A stretch of DNA of 33,093 nt from Prochlorococcus sp. AG-347-K20 (lineage in GTDB: Bacteria; Cyanobacteriota; Cyanobacteriia; PCC-6307; Cyanobiaceae): assembly GCA_003281315.1 (NCBI GenBank), contig QCCH01000011.1:1-33093 (forward strand). The letters run 5' to 3'. Shown in pieces: positions 1 through 6,129 of this stretch (the stretch's first letter is position 1; every line of letters begins with the position of its first letter). The position numbers and the translations under genes were made by a program. Below the pieces are notes generated by a model. It had not been told where the DNA came from. It searched no databases and saw only the letters and a program-made list of their open reading frames with translations.

Positions 1-1
1 A

Positions 2-427
2 GAATTTTCTTTACTGGATCAAAATGGAGTTAAAAGATCAAATAAGGGTTTAAAAACCCCCCTTGTTTTGTTTTTTTATCCAAAAGATGATACGCCGGGT
101 TGCACTATAGAAGTTTGCGGATTTAGAGATAAATATGACTTATTTAAAGTATTAGGGGCACAAGTTTGGGGAGTAAGTAATGGAAGTACCTCAAGTCATT
201 TGGCATTTGCTAATAAAAATAAATTACAATATCCACTACTTTGTGATACGAATGACTCTCTAAGGAAAACTTTTAAAGTTCCTAAAGTATTAGGTTTCAT
301 GGATGGTAGGGTAACTTACGTTATTGATCGCAAAGGAACAGTTAGGCATATTTTTAGAGATTTATTGAATGGTCCTGAACACATTAAAGAGGCTATTAGA
401 GTACTTAAGGAAATTCAAAATCAATAA
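2..427 (+). CDS. bcp: Peroxiredoxin Q/BCP family thiol peroxidase (5' end missing)
   Basis: The reading frame is open from the first bases of the window, so the true start lies upstream and about 141 residues are visible. It reads through FFYPKDDTPGCT, the peroxidatic-cysteine loop of the PrxQ/BCP family. A second cysteine lies five residues later (C-T-I-E-V-C), the resolving cysteine spacing of atypical 2-Cys PrxQ enzymes. The family reduces hydrogen peroxide and organic hydroperoxides using thioredoxin. The C-terminal part (YVIDRKGTVRHIF) is the usual last strand and helix of the thioredoxin fold. An internal TTG at position 68 is not a credible start because it would remove the first strand. 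The family assignment is secure; the physiological reductant is inferred. Confidence 0.93.
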   Translation, partial: EFSLLDQNGVKRSNKGLKTPLVLFFYPKDDTPGCTIEVCGFRDKYDLFKVLGAQVWGVSNGSTSSHLAFANKNKLQYPLLCDTNDSLRKTFKVPKVLGFMDGRVTYVIDRKGTVRHIFRDLLNGPEHIKEAIRVLKEIQNQ

Positions 428-494
428 ATTATTATTCAAAGAATTTTATATTAATAAGTTTTGTTTTATTATAGTTTCAGCTTTTTTTTAATAT

Positions 495-767
495 ATGGAG
501 AAAATGGGAATGCAGGCTGTTGATCTTGCTATTCAAAATGGAGTGGATCTTGACGGTACTCCAATCCCTCAAAAAATGCTAGATCTATACAATAGAATTA
601 TGGATGAGGAGAATAAAAGACAAAGGAGTGGTGTTAAAAAATCAATGAGAAATAGATGCGTCAAAACGGGTTCTAAGCATTTTGATAAAGAAACATTGAA
701 TCAATTATTAATAGACTCGGGATGGGAAGGTCTCAAAGAAAAGGAAATTTTATTTTTTTATAACTAA
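495..767 (+). CDS. Conserved-looking hypothetical protein, 90 aa
   Basis: I do not recognise a family. The ATG at 495 is followed by a soluble, charged protein with no membrane segment or signal peptide. The N-terminal half (residues 1-40) looks helical, the middle is basic (KRQRSGVKKSMRNR, residues about 41-54), and the C-terminal part (FDKETLNQLLIDSGWEGLKEKE) reads as helix-turn-helix-like packing. It could be a small nucleic-acid-associated protein, but that is a guess from charge only. It stands alone, 68 bp after the peroxiredoxin gene on the same strand. Codon use matches its neighbours, which supports it being real. Confidence 0.65.
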   Translation: MEKMGMQAVDLAIQNGVDLDGTPIPQKMLDLYNRIMDEENKRQRSGVKKSMRNRCVKTGSKHFDKETLNQLLIDSGWEGLKEKEILFFYN

Positions 768-866
768 AAAAATTTTAAATTATCTTAAAAATTATATATG
801 GGAATTTTTTACTTAAATTAAAAAACTTAGAACTAATAAAATATTTTTTAGATCTAATTTTCTGAA

Positions 867-1211
867 TTATTTAAACCATCCTTTTTTGGTAGTGGATATT
901 ATTTTCTCTTTTTCAGCTTTTGTTTTATTAATTGCTTTTTTGAAAGCCAAGTTGGCTTCTATAACTGTAACTATTGATATGAAAAAAAGACCAGAAATTC
1001 CAATTATTTGTTCATTTTGAGAAGGCTCTGAATCACCTTGTAAAAAAATACCTAAAGCGAACCAAGCAGTACTAGCAGTGAGGGTAAAAAAATAGGGTTT
1101 CCATCTTCTTTGATATAAGTAACCCGATCCTAAACCAGGAAGAAAATTTAAAAAAGATGCTACCCACCCTTTTGAAGATGCAAGTATTTCGTCTGTTGAT
1201 GGATAAGACAT
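867..1211 (-). CDS. Small membrane protein, 114 aa, two transmembrane segments
   Basis: No named family is certain. A glycine-rich hydrophobic segment follows a short soluble N-terminus (FLNFLPGLGSGYLYQRRW, residues about 20-38), then a segment near residues 40-57 and another near 68-85, and a lysine-rich cytoplasmic tail. The Pro-Gly-Gly-Gly-Tyr pattern before a positively charged turn resembles TM2-type small membrane proteins, where a GxG-Y motif precedes the membrane hairpin; this is only a resemblance. The ATG at 1211 lies 5 bp after the stop of a 34-residue ORF (1217-1321), suggesting co-transcription. Confidence 0.65.
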   Translation of the reverse strand: MSYPSTDEILASSKGWVASFLNFLPGLGSGYLYQRRWKPYFFTLTASTAWFALGIFLQGDSEPSQNEQIIGISGLFFISIVTVIEANLAFKKAINKTKAEKEKIISTTKKGWFK

Positions 1212-1216
1212 TTATA

Positions 1217-1321
1217 TTAGGTATTTATTAAATGCGAATTTATATAAGCAAAAGATATTGCTGCACAGATTACCCAACTAAAGGGTAAGAACATTCTTAT
1301 TTTTTCTTTGTTATTATTCAT
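1217..1321 (-). CDS. Tiny putative single-pass membrane protein, 34 aa
   Basis: An uninterrupted minus-strand frame starts with ATG at 1321. It has a basic N-terminus (MNNNKEKIRM) followed by one hydrophobic segment (FLPFSWVICAAISFAYI) that satisfies the positive-inside rule. It ends 5 bp before the start of the 114-residue membrane protein, so the two could be translated from one message. Short length and lack of a recognisable family keep confidence moderate. Confidence 0.42.
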   Translation of the reverse strand: MNNNKEKIRMFLPFSWVICAAISFAYINSHLINT

Positions 1322-1390
1322 TTTTTTATTATGGAAAATATTTTTAAAATCTGTGGATTTAATATATCCCTTAAAACTATAAGAATTAAA

Positions 1391-1413
1391 AAAGACGGTT
1401 TTTAACCGTCTTT
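1391..1413 (-). terminator. Intrinsic terminator downstream of the 1441-1677 gene
   Basis: A perfect 10-bp inverted repeat (AAAGACGGTT / AACCGTCTTT) surrounds a 3-nt loop. It lies 28 bp beyond the stop of the minus-strand coiled-coil gene. The minus-strand read continues into a T-rich tract. A-rich flanks on both sides mean it could also stop transcription from the other direction. Confidence 0.8.
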
Positions 1414-1440
1414 GAAAAAAGTAATTTCTCTAAAAATAAA

Positions 1441-1677
1441 TTATTTATCTTTTGAGGCTGAGAGTACTTTAAGTTCTTTTTTTACTTCTTTTTCTCTCTC
1501 TTCAAGATGTTTTAGTTGAGCTTTAAAAGCATCTTCAAGTCTTACTTTTTGTGTTGTAATTTCATCAAGTTCTTCTTGATGTTGGTTTTTCTTTAATTCC
1601 TTCATTTCACTATCGGAAATAACATATACAGGGCGATATGAAGGTGTTTCAAAAAGAAGATCAAACATTGAATACAT
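1441..1677 (-). CDS. Hypothetical coiled-coil protein, 78 aa
   Basis: The N-terminus (MFDLLFETPSYRPVYVISDSE) is unusually proline- and tyrosine-rich and looks like a conserved recognition segment. From about residue 24 to the end the protein is almost pure heptad-like charged helix rich in E, K and Q, predicted to form a coiled coil. I know no function for it. The start at 1677 is supported by an AAAGG just upstream; an in-frame ATG three codons later is an alternative. It is followed by a strong terminator, so it appears to be a single-gene transcription unit. Confidence 0.7.
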   Translation of the reverse strand: MYSMFDLLFETPSYRPVYVISDSEMKELKKNQHQEELDEITTQKVRLEDAFKAQLKHLEEREKEVKKELKVLSASKDK

Positions 1678-1720
1678 AAGTGACCTTTGAATTAGTACAA
1701 ATTAAATATCTGATAATTCT

Positions 1721-1822
1721 TTGAAATATGAAAGGATAAATACCGAAGATATTGATACGGCAAATACACCGAATTTCGGTTTACCTAACTTAACCGCCCA
1801 GTATTTACCGATCGAATTTTAA
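1721..1822 (+). CDS. Possible 33-residue peptide with unusual composition
   Basis: An open frame from a TTG start (alternative upstream non-ATG codons exist) reads MKYERINTEDIDTANTPNFG and continues to a stop at 1820-1822. Codon choice in this stretch (GCC, CCG, ACG, CAG, ATC) is richer in G and C than the surroundings, and the peptide is well mixed rather than low-complexity. It sits 59 bp upstream of the ArfB-like gene, in an otherwise AT-only gap. It could be a real micro-ORF, a leader peptide, or the remnant of a lost larger gene. No family is recognised. Confidence 0.3.
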   Translation: MKYERINTEDIDTANTPNFGLPNLTAQYLPIEF

Positions 1823-1881
1823 GGTATATTTTAAAGTATTAAGGAGATGATTCTAAAGATTTAAATCAAAAAGAACTAAAA

Positions 1882-2310
1882 ATGGATTTAAAAATTACTA
1901 AAACATTAGTAATCCCATCCAACGAAATTAAGTGGCGATTTTCCAGATCCTCCGGTCCTGGAGGGCAAAATGTAAATAAAATTGAAAGTAGAGTAGAGAT
2001 TATTTTTAATTTAGAAGATTCCAAAGTATTAAATGATTATCAGAAAGAAATTCTTAAGAGAAACTTGAAAAATAAATTAGTGAATAATAGCTTACGTTTA
2101 GCGGTTCAAGAACACAGAAATCAATTATTAAATAGGCAGCTAGCTTTAATGAAATTTAGTTCAATAATAAAAAATTCTTTAAATAAACCTTTTAAATTAA
2201 GAAAATATACACAACCCACTAAAGCATCAAAAAAGAAAAGAGTTGAGGTTAAGAAAAAACGTGGCGAATTGAAAAAAAGTAGACAAAAAGAAAAAACATA
2301 TCAATTTTGA
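1882..2310 (+). CDS. arfB: ArfB/YaeJ-like peptidyl-tRNA hydrolase (alternative ribosome rescue)
   Basis: The protein is 142 residues, the usual size for ArfB (YaeJ/ICT1-type) and far shorter than true release factors. Residues 20-31 read FSRSSGPGGQNV, containing the universal GGQ tripeptide (G27-G28-Q29) that enters the peptidyl-transferase centre and hydrolyses peptidyl-tRNA. The codon-recognition domain of RF1/RF2 is absent. A highly basic tail from about residue 100 (KASKKKRVEVKKKRG) matches the ArfB tail that inserts into the empty mRNA channel of stalled ribosomes. Known family members rescue non-stop ribosomes independently of tmRNA. The ATG at 1882 keeps the canonical N-terminal strand. 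Confidence 0.88.
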   Translation: MDLKITKTLVIPSNEIKWRFSRSSGPGGQNVNKIESRVEIIFNLEDSKVLNDYQKEILKRNLKNKLVNNSLRLAVQEHRNQLLNRQLALMKFSSIIKNSLNKPFKLRKYTQPTKASKKKRVEVKKKRGELKKSRQKEKTYQF

Positions 2311-2382
2311 ATAAACTAAATAAATTTTTCCCTCGCAAATTGTAATGAAAGCATATTATTAATTTAATTCCATTTTGGATTT

Positions 2383-2631
2383 TTGAATACAACTAATGAT
2401 TTCTGGTTAATTGACTCCAATTTTGTAGGGGTGATGCGTTTCTACAAAGATAGAGATAATTCTGATAAATCTATTGATTATATGTTTCTTGAAGAAGGAA
2501 TTATTATGGGAATTCATGGAGAAAATCCTCCATTAATGAAAACTAGAAAAAAAATTCTTATTGAAGAAGCAAGATTATTATGGCAAAAATTGTTAAATGA
2601 AGGTTGGCAAAAAACTAATAAAAAATGGTGA
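2383..2631 (+). CDS. DUF1651-like protein, 82 aa
   Basis: The sequence begins FWLIDSNFVGVMRFYKD and ends with EARLLWQKLLNEGWQKTNKKW. An N-terminal W-L-I-D and a C-terminal A-x-x-x-W-x-x-L-x-x-x-G-W...W pattern are what I know of the DUF1651 family of marine picocyanobacteria. The function of that family is unknown. The only initiator in frame after the preceding stop is TTG at 2383, with a weak GGA upstream. No membrane segment is present. Confidence 0.68.
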   Translation: MNTTNDFWLIDSNFVGVMRFYKDRDNSDKSIDYMFLEEGIIMGIHGENPPLMKTRKKILIEEARLLWQKLLNEGWQKTNKKW

Positions 2632-2659
2632 GGAAATTCTACAAAAACCTTTTTTAATT

Positions 2660-2824
2660 TCAGAAAATAAATGAACCTTTAGGGTATAGCTTGGAAATTT
2701 TTTCCTGTTGCAAATATTTCTTTTTTTTGACGTCGTTTTCATATCTTCTCAACATCATTAGATAGTTTGTAACTCCAAAAATTATTAAAAACTCAATAAA
2801 TCTTATTCCTGCATCAAAGTTCAT
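2660..2824 (-). CDS. Small hypothetical protein with one hydrophobic segment, 54 aa
   Basis: The frame is open further upstream to 2866, but the ATG at 2824 gives a more natural N-terminus (MNFDAGIRF). A hydrophobic stretch (FIEFLIIFGVTNYLMML) is followed by a strongly basic segment with a KKKK run, typical of a single-pass protein with a cytoplasmic tail. It lies 20 bp downstream of the CAAX protease stop codon on the same strand, so it may be its co-transcribed partner. No family is recognised. Confidence 0.48.
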   Translation of the reverse strand: MNFDAGIRFIEFLIIFGVTNYLMMLRRYENDVKKKKYLQQEKISKLYPKGSFIF

Positions 2825-2886
2825 ATGAATATTAAGCTTTATTTTAATCTGACAATTACTAATCAAAAATCAATCGGTATTTATAT

Positions 2887-3747
2887 CTAATTAATACGTC
2901 TAGTAAAAATCTTTTTTGATTGTACGGTATAAAAAATACATAATAAAAGTAATATTAAAATTGCACTAAAGCTTCCGATTGGGTTTGGAACATTTTTTGT
3001 AAAAGGCCCTGCTAAAAAAGAAGGTGTCTTTTCTTTGAATTCTATTAATCCGTTATTTAATAAAAACCAAATACCCACTAGTCCTGCATGAATTCCTATG
3101 CAATTCCATAAAGAACCTTTATCTCTAATTTTTACTAATGATAGAAATATCCCAAGTAAAATAAATCCCAAACGTAATCCTACTATGTTCCAAAAGATCT
3201 CATTTGATAAATTATGAACGAAGCTAAATATTATAGCTTGTAAAGCTATTGATATTTTTGTACCATATTCAAATTTTAATTCTTCTAGTAACCAGCCTCT
3301 AAAAATTATTTCCTCTGCGAATCCAACACCTAATCCTAGTAAAATAGAATTTAACAATATTATTGACGAGAATTCACCTATCCAAGAAATATAATTTTTT
3401 TGCAATAGTGGTACCAGAATTAGAATTATTAAAACTAGAGCAAATAAAATACCTTGAGAAAAATTGAAAAAGTTTTTCAAGAATTTGTCTTTTGTTATCC
3501 CAAGAATTATCCAAGCATTTGATTTATTTCGTTTGATATAAAACCAATATGGGAGTAAAAAGATAAAAAGTAAGAAAGTAATAATAGTACCAATTAAGGA
3601 TAAATTATCTTTTTCAAAATTAAACAATAAAAGCGGCTGAGATAAAGCCCAGCCAATTCCGTAAAGAATAGGAATAAAAAATATAGTGGATAAAAATCTT
3701 GGTCTTAAAAGAAAAAAACTTCTAATTAGTATCATTAAATTTTTCAT
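2887..3747 (-). CDS. CPBP/CAAX-type intramembrane metalloprotease family protein
   Basis: The protein is 286 residues and strongly hydrophobic, with about seven or eight membrane segments. The diagnostic motifs of the CPBP (Abi, CAAX-like) family are visible in order: E145-E146-x-x-x-R150 within AEEIIFRGWL, then F174-x-x-x-H178 within FSFVHN, then a conserved H220 within CIGIHAG. These residues form the zinc-dependent active site in characterised Rce1-type enzymes. Substrates in cyanobacteria are unknown; roles in peptide maturation or immunity are known for other members only. The gene starts 17 bp after the 65-residue gene on the same strand, so they may be co-transcribed. Confidence 0.88.
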   Translation of the reverse strand: MKNLMILIRSFFLLRPRFLSTIFFIPILYGIGWALSQPLLLFNFEKDNLSLIGTIITFLLFIFLLPYWFYIKRNKSNAWIILGITKDKFLKNFFNFSQGILFALVLIILILVPLLQKNYISWIGEFSSIILLNSILLGLGVGFAEEIIFRGWLLEELKFEYGTKISIALQAIIFSFVHNLSNEIFWNIVGLRLGFILLGIFLSLVKIRDKGSLWNCIGIHAGLVGIWFLLNNGLIEFKEKTPSFLAGPFTKNVPNPIGSFSAILILLLLCIFYTVQSKKIFTRRIN

Positions 3748-3764
3748 TTTAGTTTGAATATTAA

Positions 3765-3962
3765 TTAATCCCAGCCTTTGACTTTTATTATTCTAACTAC
3801 TTGTTCAAAAAGTTTTAGCTTTTTCTTTTTACTATAATTTATGTTTTTTGAAAGATTAGATAAATCTTTATAAAATTGCCGAGTTATTTTATCTTCTTTA
3901 TCACTAGGCCATAGTAAGTCTGAGCCCTCTTCATATTCTTCTTTATATCTTTCTTTATTCAA
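3765..3962 (-). CDS. Small hypothetical acidic/basic protein, 65 aa
   Basis: The only plausible initiator is TTG at 3962. The N-terminal half is acidic and tyrosine-rich (RYKEEYEEGSDLLWPSDKED), and the C-terminal half is basic and helical (KKKKLKLFEQVVRIIKVKGWD). No membrane segment or known motif is present. The 17-bp spacing to the downstream CPBP protease suggests a shared transcript. Function unknown. Confidence 0.6.
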   Translation of the reverse strand: MNKERYKEEYEEGSDLLWPSDKEDKITRQFYKDLSNLSKNINYSKKKKLKLFEQVVRIIKVKGWD

Positions 3963-4051
3963 ATTTTTTTTATATCGTAATAATTTAAATTTTACTTATT
4001 GCAAATGCTAAAAAGTGATGTTTATTAAATTTGTGTATTTATTTAAAATTT

Positions 4052-4141
4052 ATGCTGATTAATCTTTCAACTTTAGTTTTTACAATATTATCTCCATTGC
4101 TTATTTTTGCAGTAATAGTATCGGTTTACTTATTTCATTAG
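4052..4141 (+). CDS. Tiny single-pass membrane protein, 29 aa
   Basis: An ATG frame of 30 codons encodes MLINLSTLVFTILSPLLIF followed by AVIVSVYLFH and a stop, essentially one transmembrane helix with short polar ends. The size and layout are like the small subunits of photosystem or cytochrome b6f complexes. The sequence does not match any of those I know well (PsbM, PsbT, PsbX, PsaM, PetM, PetN), so no name is given. It could also be a chance hydrophobic ORF in AT-rich DNA. Confidence 0.38.
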   Translation: MLINLSTLVFTILSPLLIFAVIVSVYLFH

Positions 4142-4169
4142 GAAGCATTTACAAATAAACTTAATTAAT

Positions 4170-4265
4170 TTAAGGGTGTATTATGCCTACTTTTTCTAAT
4201 GCAAATGATAAAACTGCAATTACGGCCATTAGTGTTAAGATCTTGTTATTTTTGATGAAATCCAT
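4170..4265 (-). CDS. Tiny putative membrane protein, 31 aa
   Basis: A minus-strand ATG frame encodes a basic N-terminus (MDFIKNNK), one hydrophobic helix (ILTLMAVIAVLSFALEKV) and a short polar end (GIIHP). The topology is chemically sensible. The opposite strand carries a 45-residue frame at 4183-4320, whose translation is less convincing because its second half is low-complexity I/N/L/K. I prefer the minus-strand reading, but only one of the two is likely real. Confidence 0.4.
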   Translation of the reverse strand: MDFIKNNKILTLMAVIAVLSFALEKVGIIHP

Positions 4266-4339
4266 AATGCATATTAATAATCTTTTTATTAAATTCTTAT
4301 ATGAAATAATAAATAATTAAAATTATTATAACAATTACA

Positions 4340-4480
4340 ATGGAACCCATATATATAGGAGATTTAGTTCCCTCAATTGCTTCTTATAAAAAGATAATTG
4401 AAAAATATGATAAAGGTATAAAAGAAGGGGAATTTTATGAAGAACCTATTGGAGGAGATTTTAATTACCCTGATTGGTAA
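4340..4480 (+). CDS. Small hypothetical acidic protein, 46 aa
   Basis: An ATG frame encodes a well-mixed soluble peptide starting MEPIYIGDLVPSIASYKKI and ending GGDFNYPDW. Aromatic and glycine residues are placed as in a folded mini-protein, not low-complexity AT-driven sequence. It stops at 4480, two bases before the ATG of the next gene, which strongly suggests translational coupling. No family is recognised. Confidence 0.6.
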   Translation: MEPIYIGDLVPSIASYKKIIEKYDKGIKEGEFYEEPIGGDFNYPDW

Positions 4481-4482
4481 AT

Positions 4483-4662
4483 ATGCTTACTACAAAAATA
4501 ACTTTTGCCTTGGCAGATTGGATTAGAGAGTGGCGTAAGTGCCGGGATAAGAATCCTTCTATTGATGAGTGTGTAAAATTTGTTCAGTGGAAATTAGAAG
4601 ATCATAAACTTTCTGATAGTGATAAAAGAATAATTGAATCTATTTTGCTCTATGAATCTTAA
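4483..4662 (+). CDS. Small hypothetical helical protein, 59 aa
   Basis: I take the ATG at 4483, not an in-frame TTG at 4474 that would overlap the preceding gene. The protein (MLTTKITFALADWIREWRKC to SDKRIIESILLYES) is predicted all-helical, with tryptophans W13, W16 and W35 and cysteines C20 and C29. It follows the 46-residue ORF with only two intervening bases, so they probably form a two-gene unit. Function unknown. Confidence 0.62.
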   Translation: MLTTKITFALADWIREWRKCRDKNPSIDECVKFVQWKLEDHKLSDSDKRIIESILLYES

Positions 4663-4747
4663 TAAATAAGGGATTATAGACTTTAACTTTTATATTTATC
4701 TATAAAAAACAAAGGATCATTAAAATCCTCTTACAAATTAAGAAAAA

Positions 4748-5103
4748 AGTAAATCAGCATATTTACGGATTTACTGAAAATATAAAAAGGAGTAATTTAT
4801 AAATGTTGAGTTCGGAGGCAATCTAAATGATTGATAGTCCGCCTGAAATTTAGCAAATTCCAAAATATAGGAAGCGTATTCCTGAGAATGGGATTATTCG
4901 AAAATTAAAGTTCAATCAATAAGTCTGATAAGACTTCGCTTTATAATTATTTGCGACAATAGGGACTGAAATTATCGAGAGAAATCCCCGAATTCACGTA
5001 TTCTAGGTTTATGAGTAAATAGACTTTAAAATATGTAATTTTATATCCTGTAAGAAGGAAATCAAATATTAAAAAGGACTGTATAAGCAGTCCTTTTTTT
5101 TTT
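4748..5103 (+). ncRNA. Candidate structured non-coding RNA of unknown class
   Basis: This interval sits in a 512-bp gap with no ORF longer than about 8 codons on the plus strand, and I see no ATG-initiated frame on the minus strand. It contains several local inverted repeats: AGTAAATC/GATTTACT at 4748-4775; TTC..AGGC/GCCTGAA around 4810-4853; AGGAA/TTCCT around 4870-4884; GTCT/AGAC around 4922-4933; GGGA/TCCC around 4961-4988. It ends in a strong intrinsic terminator at 5071-5103. I compared it by eye with RNase P, SRP, 6S, tmRNA and TPP, cobalamin and glutamine riboswitch hallmarks and found none. The 5' end is uncertain, anywhere from about 4740 to 4800. A 5' leader of the downstream peptidase is unlikely because the terminator separates them. 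Confidence 0.5.
5071..5103 (+). terminator. Strong intrinsic terminator ending the candidate ncRNA
   Basis: AAAAAGGACTG and CAGTCCTTTTT form an 11-bp stem around a 6-nt loop, followed by a run of ten T in total. It lies about 70 bp upstream of the proline iminopeptidase start and over 400 bp from the preceding gene. It therefore most likely ends a separate transcript. Confidence 0.88.
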
Positions 5104-5174
5104 AACAAATTTTTTCTAAACTAGACTTCTTTTTGGATATTATGGATTAATAAAGTGATTAAAAATATTTCAAA

Positions 5175-6116
5175 ATGAAAGATCAAGTCTTGTTTCCAAA
5201 AATTGAAGTACGTGAAAAGGGTTTTTTACAAGTAAGTGATATTCATACTATTTATTGGGAAAGATCTGGTAATCCAAATGGCCAAAAAATTCTTGTTATT
5301 CATGGAGGTCCAGGAGGAGGAAGTCAACCAAGATATAGAAGATACTTTGACCCAGATAAATTCGATATTATTCAATTTGACCAAAGAGGGTGCGGTTCTT
5401 CAACTCCTTTCTCCGAATTAAAAGAAAATACGACAAATCATTTAGTTGATGATATTGAGAAATTAAGGATCCTTTTAAAAATAGATAGTTGGCATTTGTT
5501 TGGTGGATCTTGGGGCTCAACACTTTCACTTATATATGCGATTAAAAATCCCTCAAGAGTTATCAGCTTAACTTTGCGAGGAATATTTTTATGTAGAAAG
5601 TTTGAATTATTATGGTTCTATCAATATGGTGCAAGTGAGATATTCCCCGATGAATTTGAAGAATATATTTCTGTAATACCAAAAGAAGAAAGAAATGATT
5701 TAATAAGTTCTTTTTATAAATATCTAACATCATCAGACGCAAATCTTAGATCAAAAGCAGCAGCAGCTTGGACAAAATGGGAACTCTCAACAAGTCATTT
5801 AATAAATAAAAAATTTGATTTTAATAAGTCTGAAGTTAATTCTTTTTCAGATGCCTTTGCAAGAATCGAATGTCATTATTTTATTAATAATATTTTCTTA
5901 GAAGATGATTTTATTTTGAAAAATATAAAAACAATAGAATCGATTCCAACAAAAATAATTCAGGGGAGGTATGACGTTGTATGTCCTGTTAGGAGTGCTT
6001 GGGATCTAAATAAGAAATTAAAGAATTCTGAATTAATTATTGTTAATGATGCTGGTCATTCAATGAGTGAAAAAGGTATTACAAAAAAACTTATAGAGGT
6101 AGTAAAAAAATTGTAA
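5175..6116 (+). CDS. pip: Proline iminopeptidase (peptidase S33, alpha/beta hydrolase)
   Basis: The 313-residue protein has the full set of proline iminopeptidase signatures. HGGPGGG at residues 43-49 forms the oxyanion region, DQRGCG follows at 69-74, and GGSWGS contains the nucleophile Ser112. GRYD supplies the acid Asp267 and AGHS the base His295. The enzyme removes N-terminal proline from peptides in the cytoplasm and is part of peptide turnover. Length matches the bacterial monomeric class (about 310-320). The ATG at 5175 leaves the characteristic short N-terminal extension (PKIEVREKGFLQVSD). The gene converges with the surface-protein operon; only 13 bp separate the two stops. Confidence 0.95.
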   Translation: MKDQVLFPKIEVREKGFLQVSDIHTIYWERSGNPNGQKILVIHGGPGGGSQPRYRRYFDPDKFDIIQFDQRGCGSSTPFSELKENTTNHLVDDIEKLRILLKIDSWHLFGGSWGSTLSLIYAIKNPSRVISLTLRGIFLCRKFELLWFYQYGASEIFPDEFEEYISVIPKEERNDLISSFYKYLTSSDANLRSKAAAAWTKWELSTSHLINKKFDFNKSEVNSFSDAFARIECHYFINNIFLEDDFILKNIKTIESIPTKIIQGRYDVVCPVRSAWDLNKKLKNSELIIVNDAGHSMSEKGITKKLIEVVKKL

Positions 6117-6129
6117 AAATTCAAATACC

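Noticed and set aside
4183..4320. Plus-strand 45-codon frame opposite the tiny minus-strand membrane protein
   Set aside because: Its C-terminal half is low-complexity I/N/L/K. The minus-strand reading has a better membrane-protein layout.
4880..4905. CCTGAGAATGGG resembling part of a TPP riboswitch
   Set aside because: The other conserved TPP elements (GGGTGC, ACCCTT, GAACCTGAT) are absent, and a terminator separates it from the next gene, a peptidase.
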